This document shows positions 16,770-25,560 of a DNA stretch of 64,000 bases, one piece after another. The position numbers and the translations under genes are program-made. Below the pieces are notes generated by a model. It made no database searches. It worked only from the letters and a program-made list of their open reading frames with translations, and had not been told where the DNA came from. The DNA is from Candidatus Mediterraneibacter faecavium (GTDB lineage Bacteria > Bacillota > Clostridia > Lachnospirales > Lachnospiraceae), in the NCBI GenBank assembly GCA_019119995.1, contig DWVY01000007.1:1-64000 (forward strand), in the 5' to 3' direction. How positions within the stretch are numbered: the first letter of the stretch is position 1; each line of letters starts with the position of its first letter.

Positions 16770-17816
16770 ATGAAAACAAAGAAACTGGCAGCTATCGGAC
16801 TGTGCGCGGCAACTGTATTATCTCTGGCAGCCTGCGGAGGCGGCGGAGAGGGCGAGAGCTCAAAAGGCGGCGGAGACGGAAAGCTTATCGTGTACACGAA
16901 CAGCGGATCCGATGGAAGAGACGTATGGCTTGAAGAGCGGGCGGCCGAGGACGGATTTGACATCGAAGTGGTGCAGATCGCAGCCGGGGATCTGGCAAAC
17001 CGTATCGTATCCGAGAAGAATAATGTACAGGCTGACCTTGTATTCGGCCTCAACAATGTGGAGTACGAGAAGCTGAAAGCAGAAGATACGATGGAGAAAT
17101 GGGAGCCGGAATGGAAAGACGAGGTTGACCTGTCCCTGGGCGATCCGGATGGGTACTATTATCCCCTTGTGATCCAGCCTCTTGTAAATATCATGAACAT
17201 AGACCTTGAGAATCCGCCGCAGGATTATACAGATCTTCTGAGCGAGGAATGGACGGACAAGTACACGATCCTCGGGTTTGGCGGCGGAACGGCCAAAACG
17301 ATGCTGGCTGGCTTCCTTGTGCGTTATACGGATCCGGACGGGGAACTCGGCATATCAGACGAGGGATGGGACACCATCAAACAGTGGATCCAGAACGGAC
17401 ACATGGAAGCTGAAGGTGAAGACTATGTGGGCTCGGTGATCGACGGCAGCCGGCCAATCTGCGAGATGTGGGGAAGCGGCGTACTCCAGAACGAGGAAGA
17501 GCGGGGGGTTGAATTCCAGATCATGTCCCCGGAAGTCGGAGTACCGTATGTGACAGAGCAGGTGGCGATCCTGAAGGGAAGAGACAACACAGAGAAAGCT
17601 ATTGAATTCGCAAACTGGTTCGGATCAGCCGAGATCCAGACAGAGTGGATGAATGAATTCGGGACCATCCCGTGCAATGAAGGCGCATTTGAGCAGGCAT
17701 CCGATGAGATCAAAGAGTTTGTCGGAAGTGTGCACCAGCAGGAGATCGACTGGGCATTTGTGGCTGAGAACCTCGACGCGTGGGTAGAGAAAGTAGAGCT
17801 TGAGTTCGTTCAGTAG
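16770..17816 (+). CDS. ABC transporter substrate-binding lipoprotein (Fe3+/aminoethylphosphonate type)
   Basis: 348-residue lipoprotein. Signal peptide MKTKKLAAIGLCAATVLSLA with lipobox LAAC (Cys22), then a Gly/Ser linker to about residue 37. The mature part starts LIVYTNSGSD and continues with AGDLANRIVSEKNN and DLVFGLNN, the pattern of the PotD/FbpA/PhnS-like binding proteins that recognise iron, thiamine or phosphonates. It captures substrate outside the membrane for the ATPase and permease that follow. AAAGGAGG precedes the ATG. The preceding phosphodiesterase suggests a phosphate-bearing ligand such as a glycerophosphodiester; this is inference. Confidence 0.88.
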   Translation: MKTKKLAAIGLCAATVLSLAACGGGGEGESSKGGGDGKLIVYTNSGSDGRDVWLEERAAEDGFDIEVVQIAAGDLANRIVSEKNNVQADLVFGLNNVEYEKLKAEDTMEKWEPEWKDEVDLSLGDPDGYYYPLVIQPLVNIMNIDLENPPQDYTDLLSEEWTDKYTILGFGGGTAKTMLAGFLVRYTDPDGELGISDEGWDTIKQWIQNGHMEAEGEDYVGSVIDGSRPICEMWGSGVLQNEEERGVEFQIMSPEVGVPYVTEQVAILKGRDNTEKAIEFANWFGSAEIQTEWMNEFGTIPCNEGAFEQASDEIKEFVGSVHQQEIDWAFVAENLDAWVEKVELEFVQ

Positions 17817-17840
17817 ACCGGCTGGAAAGGAGATCGTCTC

Positions 17841-18842
17841 ATGATAGAATTTAAAAATGTGGAAATTAAATACGGAGACTTTACGGCGTTTGAGAATCTT
17901 AACCTGACTGTGGGCGACGGGGAATTCTTTACATTCCTCGGCCCGTCGGGATGCGGCAAGACAACGGCGCTGCGTGCGCTTGTAGGATTCCTCACGCCGA
18001 CGGCGGGAGAGATCACACTGGATGGAAAGGACCTGATCCGTGTCCCGGTAGAGAAAAGGGGCATCGGCATGGTGTTCCAGAGCTATGCTCTTTTCCCGAC
18101 CATGACAGTGTATGAGAATCTGGCGTTCGGGCTTAAAGTAAAGAAGATGCCGGCATCCGAGATCGACAAGCGGGTGCGTGAAGTCGCAAAGACGATAGCG
18201 ATCAAAGATGAGCAGCTTGTGAGAAATGTATCCGAGCTCTCCGGAGGCCAGCAGCAGAGAGTAGCGCTTGCAAGGGCGATCGTCCTTGAGCCCAAGATCC
18301 TCTGTCTGGACGAGCCGCTGTCCAATCTGGACGCCAAGCTGAGAGTCAGTTTAAGGAGTGAACTTAAGAGACTGCAGAAGAACCTTGGGATCACGACGCT
18401 CTATGTAACCCATGATCAGGAGGAGGCGCTGATGCTTTCCGACAAGATCGCGGTATTTAATAACGGAACCGTAGAGCAGGTAGGGACTCCCCAGGAGATC
18501 TATGATCACTCAGGGACGGAATTTGTCTGTGATTTCATCGGAGATATCAACAAACTGGGCGTCAAGGTGGTTGCAGAGCTGAACCGCGAGGGCGCGTCGC
18601 TCGACGTGAACCGTCACGCTTACATCCGTCTGGAGCGGATCCACTTTGATCCGGCGCCGGAATACCTGAAACTGTCAGGCGAGGTGATCAATTACGATTA
18701 CAACGGCATCACGACGAAGTATCATGTCAATACGTGCGGAGAGATCATCCGTATCATCAAAGTGAATGACGGACGGCCGATCTATCAGAACGGAGAGAAG
18801 ATCGATATGTATCTTAACCCGGCTGATATCATGCAGTATTAA
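17841..18842 (+). CDS. ABC transporter ATP-binding protein
   Basis: Energises the importer. 333 residues. Walker A GPSGCGKT near residue 37, Q-loop MVFQSYALFP, signature LSGGQQQR near residue 133, Walker B ILCLDEPLSNLD, and switch His in YVTHDQEEAL. The last 100 residues form a TOBE-like regulatory domain. Best fit is the FbpC/PotA/PhnT group. AAAGGAG precedes the ATG, 25 bp after the binding-protein gene, and the permease starts 14 bp further on. Confidence 0.95.
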   Translation: MIEFKNVEIKYGDFTAFENLNLTVGDGEFFTFLGPSGCGKTTALRALVGFLTPTAGEITLDGKDLIRVPVEKRGIGMVFQSYALFPTMTVYENLAFGLKVKKMPASEIDKRVREVAKTIAIKDEQLVRNVSELSGGQQQRVALARAIVLEPKILCLDEPLSNLDAKLRVSLRSELKRLQKNLGITTLYVTHDQEEALMLSDKIAVFNNGTVEQVGTPQEIYDHSGTEFVCDFIGDINKLGVKVVAELNREGASLDVNRHAYIRLERIHFDPAPEYLKLSGEVINYDYNGITTKYHVNTCGEIIRIIKVNDGRPIYQNGEKIDMYLNPADIMQY

Positions 18843-18856
18843 AGGAGGTGGCCGAT

Positions 18857-20596
18857 ATGCTGGCAAAAAAGAAAATCTCCATACCGGGGCTCGTGCTGAA
18901 GATCGCAGTCGCGTGGGCGCTGATCGCGTTTGTCGTATATCCGGTAGTCAGTCTGCTGATCCAGACATTCTGGCATAACGGGACGCTGTCCACGGAAGTG
19001 TTCGGCAAGGTATTTTCATCGGCAAGGGCGGTGCAGAGTCTGAAGAACAGTTTTATCCTTGCATTTACACTGGTGGTAACCGTGAATATCGTAGGTACGC
19101 TATGCGTGCTCTTTACGGAGTACTGGGATATCAAAGGAGCTAAGATCTTAAGGCTGTCTTACATGACGTCCCTGATCTACAGCGGCGTAGTACTGGTGGC
19201 AGGATACAAATATGTATACGGCGAGACCGGACTGCTCACAAAGTTCCTGCTTCAGTTTTTCCCTGATATGGATCCGAACTGGTTCGTAGGATACGGAGCG
19301 GTCGTGTTTGTCATGACATTTTCGTGTACCCAGAACCATATGATGTTCCTGAAAAATGCGATCCACGGGCTAGATTACCATACTGTGGAAGCGGCGAAAA
19401 ATATGGGCGCAGGCGGAGCGGCTATCTTCTTTAAGATCGTGCTGCCGGTGCTGAAGCCGACGTTTTTCGCTATCACGATCCTGACATTCCTCACCGGACT
19501 GGGGGCAATGTCCGCGCCGCTGATCGTCGGCGGGGAAGATTTCCAGACGATCAACCCCATGATCATTACCTTCTCGAAATCAACTTATTCAAGAGAGGTG
19601 GCCGCTTTTCTGGCGATCATCCTGGGAGTGGCGACGATCATCCTGCTGACGATCTTCAGCCAGGTTGAGAAGAAAGGAAACTATATATCTGTATCAAAGA
19701 CAAAAGCAAAGCTCACGAAACAGAAGATCAATAATCCGGTGCTCAATGTGATCGCGCATATTGCGGCGTGGCTGATGTTCGTGATCTATATGCTGCCGAT
19801 CGTGCTGATCGTGATCTACTCATTCTGCGATTACAATACGATCATGACAGGAGAGTTTACGAGCGGATCATTTACACTGGAAAATTACCAGAAGCTTTTC
19901 ACATCGCTTGAGGCGGTCCAGCCGTATCTGGTAAGTATCGCCTACTCGCTCGGCGCGGCGCTCCTGGCGGCAGTGCTTTCCATCATATGCGTGCGCTTTG
20001 TGCAGAAGTCGAAGAACAAGCTGAACAAGCTGTTTGAGTACGGGGCGCTGATCCCGTGGCTGCTTCCGAGCACATTGATCGCCCTGGGGCTTACCATGGC
20101 TTATGGAGACCAGAATCCTCTGATCTTTAATAAGGTGCTCGTAGGCACCACCGTGATCCTGCTGATCGGTTATGTCATTATCAAGCTTCCGTTCTCGTAC
20201 CGTATGATACGCTCCGCGTTCTTCGCGGTAGACGACGATCTGGAAGACGCTGCAAAATGTATGGGCGCAGGCACGTTTTACACGATGCGAAAAGTCATCA
20301 TCCCCGTGATCCTGCCGGCGGTCATGTCCGTGGTCATCCTGAATTTCAACGGACTGCTGTCCGACTATGACCTGACGGCGTTCCTGTATCATCCGCTGTT
20401 CCAGCCGCTTGGTATCGTGATCAAAGCGGCGTCGGACGAGAACGCGAGCATTGACGCTAAGTGCATGAGCTTTGTGTACACGATCGTGCTGATGATCCTT
20501 TCATCGATCGCGCTGTATTTCGGACAGGGGAACGGAATGCAGGCGATCCGCAGATGGAAGCAGAGAAGACTTGAGAAGAAAGTATTTAAGAAATGA
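18857..20596 (+). CDS. ABC transporter permease with two fused membrane domains
   Basis: 579 residues with about twelve helices: two binding-protein-dependent permease domains joined head to tail, as in FbpB-type iron transporters, so one protein gives the whole membrane channel. EAA-loop motifs that contact the ATPase occur in both halves: VEAAKNMGAGGAAIFFKIVLP near residue 178 and EDAAKCMGAGTFYTMRKVIIP near residue 465. ATG 18857 follows AAAGGAGG; the in-frame GTG at 18848 lies within that site. Completes the importer. A GC-rich hairpin without T-run follows at 20602-20621. Confidence 0.93.
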   Translation: MLAKKKISIPGLVLKIAVAWALIAFVVYPVVSLLIQTFWHNGTLSTEVFGKVFSSARAVQSLKNSFILAFTLVVTVNIVGTLCVLFTEYWDIKGAKILRLSYMTSLIYSGVVLVAGYKYVYGETGLLTKFLLQFFPDMDPNWFVGYGAVVFVMTFSCTQNHMMFLKNAIHGLDYHTVEAAKNMGAGGAAIFFKIVLPVLKPTFFAITILTFLTGLGAMSAPLIVGGEDFQTINPMIITFSKSTYSREVAAFLAIILGVATIILLTIFSQVEKKGNYISVSKTKAKLTKQKINNPVLNVIAHIAAWLMFVIYMLPIVLIVIYSFCDYNTIMTGEFTSGSFTLENYQKLFTSLEAVQPYLVSIAYSLGAALLAAVLSIICVRFVQKSKNKLNKLFEYGALIPWLLPSTLIALGLTMAYGDQNPLIFNKVLVGTTVILLIGYVIIKLPFSYRMIRSAFFAVDDDLEDAAKCMGAGTFYTMRKVIIPVILPAVMSVVILNFNGLLSDYDLTAFLYHPLFQPLGIVIKAASDENASIDAKCMSFVYTIVLMILSSIALYFGQGNGMQAIRRWKQRRLEKKVFKK

Positions 20597-20601
20597 TATG
20601 G

Positions 20602-20621
20602 TGCCGGGGCTGCCCCCGGCA
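20602..20621 (+). terminator. GC-rich hairpin after the permease gene
   Basis: TGCCGGGG / CCCCGGCA, loop of 4. No T-run follows, so termination is uncertain. Confidence 0.4.
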
Positions 20622-20673
20622 TCAATGATATGAAGAAAAAAGGCGTGCAGGCGGTGCGCAAAGGAGGATGTGT

Positions 20674-21369
20674 ATGGAGACTCTAAGAGAACTGGTCAGT
20701 ATGGCGGAAGGGATCAATCTGTTTTCCATTGTGCTGAGGATCGCGGTCTCTGTCATGTGTGCTGGAATCCTCGGGATCGAGAGAGGAAAGGCGAACCAGT
20801 CCGCCGGAATGCGCACGTATATACTCGTCAGCCTGGGAGCAACTGTAGTCATGCTCACAGGCCAGTACATGTTCGATAAGTTCTCCACCGGTGATCCGGC
20901 GAGGCTTGGCGCGCAGGTGATCAGCGGCATCGGTTTTCTCGGTGCGGGAAGTATTATCGTGGAAGGCAAGACGAAAGTAAGAGGGCTGACGACAGCCGCC
21001 GGACTGTGGACGGCCGCCTGCATCGGCCTTGCGGTCGGGATAGGATTTTACCTCGGCGGCATTATCGCAACTGCTGTCGTGTATCTGGTCATAACAAAGT
21101 TTAAGAGCTTCTCAGACCATTTTACCCATAACGACGTGATACTGAGGATATACATAGAATTTGAAGAAATGAGCGAACTGAAACCGCTCTTCGCCACGAT
21201 CGAAAGCTTCGGGCTCCAGGTCCTAGATACGCTGCTCAATAATCCTAAGAACAGCGGGATCTACAATGCAGTGCTGTCCATAAAAAATCCGGAGGATAAG
21301 ACGCATGAGCAGATACTGGATTATCTGAAAAAGCTGCAGGGGATCAAAAAGGTGCGGATCATATACTGA
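20674..21369 (+). CDS. MgtC/SapB family membrane protein
   Basis: 231 residues. N-terminal half has four to five helices with the MgtC signature: GILGIERGKANQSAGMRTYILVSLGA near residue 30 and GIGFLGAGSII and VRGLTTAAGLWTAACIG further on. The C-terminal 80 residues are a soluble ACT-like domain. MgtC proteins modulate F-type ATPase and magnesium-limited growth in pathogens; the role in gut Firmicutes is not established. ATG 20674 is spaced correctly from AAGGAGG; ATG 20668 directly abuts it. Confidence 0.9.
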   Translation: METLRELVSMAEGINLFSIVLRIAVSVMCAGILGIERGKANQSAGMRTYILVSLGATVVMLTGQYMFDKFSTGDPARLGAQVISGIGFLGAGSIIVEGKTKVRGLTTAAGLWTAACIGLAVGIGFYLGGIIATAVVYLVITKFKSFSDHFTHNDVILRIYIEFEEMSELKPLFATIESFGLQVLDTLLNNPKNSGIYNAVLSIKNPEDKTHEQILDYLKKLQGIKKVRIIY

Positions 21370-21379
21370 TCCCCTGCCT

Positions 21380-21643
21380 TTATTCCTCGATCACCTGTAT
21401 CTCCAGATAGTCAAAATCAATGGAATCCACAAAGTTATCCTGATAGAACCGCGCTTTGGCATGACGTTTAAACTCGGCGATCGTGGAATCCAGCCAGATC
21501 GGCTTGCTCAGGTCGAACTGATAACAGATCTCATCCAGAGCGTTAAATATCTTGTGTGTGCGTGTGTCATCCGTATCGTCACAGATTACCGTATCTCTGA
21601 GCATACGGTTGTCTTTGAATTCTTTTCCCCATAAACGGAACAT
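21380..21643 (-). CDS. Conserved-looking hypothetical protein, 87 aa
   Basis: Small acidic soluble protein beginning MFRLWGKEFKDNRMLRDT. Contains a WLDSTIAEFKRHAKARFYQDNF segment and ends in DYLEIQVIEE. No membrane helix or metal motif. It has a strong ribosome binding site (AAAGGAG) on the minus strand and converges on the MgtC-like gene with only 10 bp between stops. I do not recognise a function. Confidence 0.65.
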   Translation of the reverse strand: MFRLWGKEFKDNRMLRDTVICDDTDDTRTHKIFNALDEICYQFDLSKPIWLDSTIAEFKRHAKARFYQDNFVDSIDFDYLEIQVIEE

Positions 21644-21786
21644 AATATACCGCTCCTTTCATAAATGCTATTCTAGCACAGGAAAGTCGAAAAGTCATTC
21701 AGAAAAACCGCAGATGTACAGTTGTGTGCGTCTGCGGTTTTTGATATATTAATAAAAGGGCAAAATAACAGGGGGTATGAACTCGT

Positions 21787-22056
21787 ATGACTGTAGAGAC
21801 GGTGTTGGAAAAAGTAAAAGAGCTCTGTATGAAACATCAGGCGGCGGAGGTCATTCTGTTTGGATCAAGGGCAAAGGGGACCGCGCTTGAGAGAAGCGAT
21901 ATAGATATCGCCGTATCCGGCGCAGACGATATTGACGCTCTCGAGGAAGAGATCGAAGAAATCCCCACTTTATTGACTGTTGATCTTTTGGACATGGATA
22001 CATGCAGGAATGAACTGATACTGGAGGACATCAGAAAATATGGACGTAAAATTTGA
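21787..22056 (+). CDS. MNT-type nucleotidyltransferase domain protein
   Basis: 89 residues of the minimal nucleotidyltransferase fold: FGSRAKGTALERSDIDIAV carries the GS helix and the two metal-binding Asp. Such proteins act as antitoxins by AMPylating HEPN-domain toxins. The partner HEPN gene, normally next door, is absent: the following gene is a membrane PTS-IIC-like protein. So this is either an orphan antitoxin or a stand-alone transferase. A GGGGG stretch lies 13 bp before the ATG. Confidence 0.82.
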   Translation: MTVETVLEKVKELCMKHQAAEVILFGSRAKGTALERSDIDIAVSGADDIDALEEEIEEIPTLLTVDLLDMDTCRNELILEDIRKYGRKI

Positions 22057-22079
22057 AAAGCGGCAGAAAGGGGACACAT

Positions 22080-23132
22080 ATGAAGAAACTTCTTGACAGG
22101 ATATTTATAGACGGACTGACCGGCATGGCGCACGGTCTGTTTGCCACGCTGATCATCGGTACGATCATCCAGCAGATCGGAACATACTGCGGCGGCAATA
22201 TCGGCGGCCTGATCTTTACACTCGGCAAGGTGGCGGCAGGCCTGACAGGCGCGGGCATCGGAGCAGGTGTGGCGCGGAAACTGGATGCGGGGCATCTGGT
22301 CATCGTATCGGCGGCGGTAGTCGGCATGATCGGAGCGTTTGCGGGAGATGACATGTCCGGAGATATTGTGAATGACGGCAGTCTCGTTCTTTCAGGGCCG
22401 GGAGAGCCTCTCGGGGCTTTTGTGGCGGCGTATATTGCCATTGAGATCGGGATCCTGATCTCCGGGAAGACGAAGCTGGATATCATCCTGACGCCGCTTG
22501 TCTGTATTGGCGCGGGCTCGGTGGTCGGGCTTCTTGTGGGGCCGCCGATCTCGGGATTTATGGCGTGGCTCGGATCGCTCATCAACTGGGGGACGGAGCA
22601 GCAGCCGTTTGTCATGGGCATCGTGGTATCCGTGCTGATGGGAATGATCCTGACTCTCCCGATCAGCTCTGCGGCGCTTGGCGTGATCCTGAATCTGTCC
22701 GGTCTGGCAGCAGGCGCGGCGACTGTGGGATGCTGCTGCAATATGATCGGATTCGCAGTGGCAAGTTTCCGGGAGAATAAATTCGGCGGACTTCTGTCCC
22801 AGGGGATCGGCACATCCATGCTGCAGGTGCCGAACATCGTGCGTCATCCGCAGATCTGGATCCCCGCTATCGTCTCAAGCGCGGTATTAGGCCCGGTCTC
22901 GACAATGATATTCCATATGACCAACAACGCTACCGGATCCGGTATGGGGACGGCAGGGCTTGTAGGCCCTCTGATGACATGGCAGGTGATGACGCAGACG
23001 GAAACAGAGATGATCGTGCTTGTGAAGATCATCCTGATCCAGTTTATCCTTCCGGCGGTGGTCACGCTTCTCATATCGGAGTTTATGAGAAAGAAGAAAT
23101 GGATCCGCTTCGGTGATATGAAACTGGAATAG
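22080..23132 (+). CDS. PTS EIIC-like membrane protein (PfoR-type)
   Basis: 350 residues with about nine to ten hydrophobic helices rich in Gly. Resembles the PTS_EIIC_2 family, which includes the perfringolysin regulator PfoR: start DRIFIDGLTGMAHGLFATLIIGTI, and ISSAALGVILNLSGLAAGAATVGCCCNMIGF in the middle. No IIA or IIB domain is fused or adjacent, so phosphate-coupled sugar transport by this protein alone is doubtful. ATG 22080 follows AAAGGGG; the frame extends upstream to a TTG without a site. Confidence 0.75.
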   Translation: MKKLLDRIFIDGLTGMAHGLFATLIIGTIIQQIGTYCGGNIGGLIFTLGKVAAGLTGAGIGAGVARKLDAGHLVIVSAAVVGMIGAFAGDDMSGDIVNDGSLVLSGPGEPLGAFVAAYIAIEIGILISGKTKLDIILTPLVCIGAGSVVGLLVGPPISGFMAWLGSLINWGTEQQPFVMGIVVSVLMGMILTLPISSAALGVILNLSGLAAGAATVGCCCNMIGFAVASFRENKFGGLLSQGIGTSMLQVPNIVRHPQIWIPAIVSSAVLGPVSTMIFHMTNNATGSGMGTAGLVGPLMTWQVMTQTETEMIVLVKIILIQFILPAVVTLLISEFMRKKKWIRFGDMKLE

Positions 23133-23193
23133 GAAGCGGCGTGTGATCTTAAAACGGGAATCTTAAAAATGAATTAAAAAAGAGTGAACTCGG

Positions 23194-23222
23194 TTAACAG
23201 CAACCACAAAATATGGTATACT
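23194..23222 (+). promoter_or_regulatory. Predicted promoter of the alarmone synthetase gene
   Basis: TTAACA, 17-bp spacer, TATACT, 34 bp before the ATG. Confidence 0.55.
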
Positions 23223-23255
23223 TAAGAACACAGTAATAACTAATGGGGGCTATTC

Positions 23256-24005
23256 ATGATGAGAGGTGAACAACAGGTTGAAGCCGCACTCAAGAGCTAT
23301 GAAGACGTTGACAGCTGGAAGACAGTTATTTTCCTCTATAATGCGGCTTTAAAAGAAGTGGGCACAAAGCTGGAGATCTTAAACGATGAATTCCAGCACG
23401 TACATCAGTATAACCCGATCGAGCATATCAAAACCAGGATCAAGACGCCGGAGAGTATCGTCAAGAAGTTAAAACGCTATGGGTACGAGACGTCGATAGA
23501 AAATATGGTGCGGTATATCAATGACATAGCGGGAGTGAGACTGATCTGCTCCTTTACGTCGGATATCTACCGGCTCGCAGAGATGATCGGCAATCAGAGC
23601 GATCTCAAGGTGCTTTCGATCAAAGATTACATAAAGAATCCGAAAGAGAGCGGCTATAAGAGTTACCATATGCTCGTGTCGATCCCGATCTTCCTGTCAG
23701 ACAGTGTGGTGGACACGAAAGTGGAGATCCAGATCCGCACGATCGCCATGGATTTCTGGGCGAGCCTGGAGCATAAGATCTATTACAAATTCGAAGGAAA
23801 TGCTCCGGAGTATATCAGCCGGGATCTTCGGGAATGTGCGAAGATGGTATCGGAACTGGATGAGAAGATGCTCTCGCTGAACGAGGCGATTCAGGAGTGT
23901 ATCCTTCAGCAGGAAAACAGAAACAACATGGACGATGTGCTTGATCATGTGATCGGAAACAGAAAAGAACAGCCGAAACTTCAGGCGAACGGAACAGAAG
24001 GGTAG
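23256..24005 (+). CDS. Small alarmone synthetase (RelA/SpoT domain)
   Basis: 249-residue GTP pyrophosphokinase-type protein with only the synthetase domain, like RelQ/RelP. Motifs: RIKTPESIVKKLKRYG near residue 60, INDIAGVRLICSF near residue 88, PKESGYKSYHMLV near residue 128, and VEIQIRTIAMDFWASLEHKIYYK near residue 158, the last with catalytic Glu and Gln. No HD hydrolase, TGS or ACT domain. It makes (p)ppGpp; a matching small hydrolase (MESH1-like) is encoded at 33426. Two ATGs in tandem (23256, 23259) follow a GGGGG. Confidence 0.93.
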   Translation: MMRGEQQVEAALKSYEDVDSWKTVIFLYNAALKEVGTKLEILNDEFQHVHQYNPIEHIKTRIKTPESIVKKLKRYGYETSIENMVRYINDIAGVRLICSFTSDIYRLAEMIGNQSDLKVLSIKDYIKNPKESGYKSYHMLVSIPIFLSDSVVDTKVEIQIRTIAMDFWASLEHKIYYKFEGNAPEYISRDLRECAKMVSELDEKMLSLNEAIQECILQQENRNNMDDVLDHVIGNRKEQPKLQANGTEG

Positions 24006-24040
24006 AGCTGGTGAAAAAAGAATGTGCCAAAACAAAGAAT

Positions 24041-24072
24041 AAACAGGGTGCGGTATCTGCCGCACCCTGTTT
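24041..24072. terminator. Bidirectional hairpin between convergent genes
   Basis: Perfect 13-bp stem AAACAGGGTGCGG / CCGCACCCTGTTT with 6-nt loop, between the alarmone synthetase and SPFH genes. Confidence 0.75.
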
Positions 24073-24088
24073 GTCAGACAGGCGGATA

Positions 24089-25048
24089 TTACGCCTGCTT
24101 ATTTTCATCGTCAGCCGCCACCTCCGTGATGGATTTGACAAGCCCTGCGATGCTCTGGATTTCTGAAGGAATGATGATCTTGGTGGCTTTGCCGTTGGCT
24201 GCCTTCTCAAAAGCCTCAAGACTTCTGAGAGTCAGTACTGCATTGTCAGCCCCGGCTTCTTTTAAGAATCTCAGACCGTCGGCAGTAGCCTGCTGTACTT
24301 TCATGATGGCCTCCGCTTCACCTTCCGCCTCGCGGATCATTTTTTCCTTCTCAGCCTCGGCTTTCAGGATGGCTGCCTGTTTTGCCGCCTCCGCTTCGAG
24401 GATCACGGATTCTTTCTGGCCTTCCGCCACGAGTACGGTAGACTTCTTCTCGCCTTCCGCGCGGAGGATGGCTTCACGTCTCTCACGTTCCGCTTTCATC
24501 TGTTTCTCCATCGCGTCGCGGATCGCGGTCGGCGGGATGATGTTCTTCAGCTCGACACGGTTTACCTTGATGCCCCACGAGTCTGTCGCGCGGTCCAGTT
24601 CGGCGCGCATTTTCGTGTTGATCGTCTCGCGGGATGTAAGTGTCTGGTCGAGTTCCAGATCTCCGATAATATTACGCAGTGTAGTCGCCGTAAGGTTCTC
24701 AAGCGCTACAATGGGACTTGCCACGCCGTAGCAGAACATCTTCGGATCTGTGATGGAATAGAAGATGACGGTATCGATCTGCATAGTTACATTATCTTTC
24801 GTGATCACGGGCTGCGGCGGGAAATCCACAACCTGTTCTTTCAGGTCGATGCGTCTTGCCACACGGTCGATGATCGGCAGCTTAAAGTGAAGTCCCGTGC
24901 TCCATGTGGTAAGATATGCGCCGAGACGTTCTACGACAACAGCCTGTGCCTGATGTACGACTTTGACGCATGAGATCAGGATCAGTATGACGATGACAAG
25001 TACGATCAGGAAAAGTATTGTTCCGATTCCGATAAATGCTGGATTCAT
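24089..25048 (-). CDS. SPFH/band 7 (stomatin-like) membrane protein
   Basis: 319 residues. One N-terminal helix (about 5-28), then the SPFH domain starting QAQAVVVERLGAYLTTWSTGLHF, with DTVIFYSITDPKMFCYGV and NIIPPTAIRDAMEKQMKAERERREAI. A long Ala/Glu-rich coiled coil follows at about 185-260. Family members form membrane-associated ring oligomers and occur with NfeD proteins, as here: its ATG overlaps the stop of the nfeD-like gene by 4 bp. Likely role is membrane microdomain or protease scaffolding. Confidence 0.93.
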   Translation of the reverse strand: MNPAFIGIGTILFLIVLVIVILILISCVKVVHQAQAVVVERLGAYLTTWSTGLHFKLPIIDRVARRIDLKEQVVDFPPQPVITKDNVTMQIDTVIFYSITDPKMFCYGVASPIVALENLTATTLRNIIGDLELDQTLTSRETINTKMRAELDRATDSWGIKVNRVELKNIIPPTAIRDAMEKQMKAERERREAILRAEGEKKSTVLVAEGQKESVILEAEAAKQAAILKAEAEKEKMIREAEGEAEAIMKVQQATADGLRFLKEAGADNAVLTLRSLEAFEKAANGKATKIIIPSEIQSIAGLVKSITEVAADDENKQA

Positions 25049-25521
25049 GATGTTACCTCCTCATGTTTTTTTACGATTAATTTTACCCCTGAAACATCTA
25101 CGACTTCTGCAAGTTCGTCTTTTTCAAAGGTTTCGCTGCTGTTCTGTGCCCTGACGGTCCACTCCTGGCCGTCGACGATGCTCTTGCCTGTCTGCTTTAA
25201 GTTATCGACCCGCTCTGTGATGCGGATGACTTCGCCGATCTTGCTCTCGTAGTTGGTCTTCAGGCGGTTCTTGTTGAGATGCTTTTCCGCCCACGGCCTT
25301 GTGAAGAGCAGCAGCACGACCGAGACAGCCAGAAATACGACGATCTGGACGACAAGGCCGGCCCCGAGCGTATTCGCCGCCATCGCCGCGAGAGCGCCGA
25401 TCGCAAACCAGATCGTGGTGAGCCCGACTGTAAAGATCTCGATAATGATCAGGATGATAAACAGTCCCAGCCAGATCAGGTTCAGCGTGGATGTCGAAAG
25501 AGTCAGGATATCTGCTTCCAT
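25045..25521 (-). CDS. NfeD-like membrane protein
   Basis: 158 residues. Two to three hydrophobic helices at about 10-80 (NLIWLGLFIILIIIEIFT and following) and a C-terminal OB-fold domain (KIGEVIRITERVD, GQEWTVRAQ, VVDVSGVKLIVKK). This is the short NfeD form without protease domain and is the usual partner of an SPFH protein, which follows with a 4-bp overlap. The start at 25521 follows AAAGGAGAC; the frame extends upstream to 25554 without a site. Confidence 0.9.
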   Translation of the reverse strand: MEADILTLSTSTLNLIWLGLFIILIIIEIFTVGLTTIWFAIGALAAMAANTLGAGLVVQIVVFLAVSVVLLLFTRPWAEKHLNKNRLKTNYESKIGEVIRITERVDNLKQTGKSIVDGQEWTVRAQNSSETFEKDELAEVVDVSGVKLIVKKHEEVTS

Positions 25522-25560
25522 ATAAATAATGTCTCCTTTCTGTAAAATGCTCATGGAAAT

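Noticed and set aside
21706-21740. Repeat-like CCGCAGATGTACAG / TGCGGTTTTT as a CRISPR or attachment signal
   Set aside because: Single short inverted repeat (CCGCAGA...TCTGCGG) ending in T-run: an ordinary terminator-like stem between 21643 and 21787; no array anywhere in the window.
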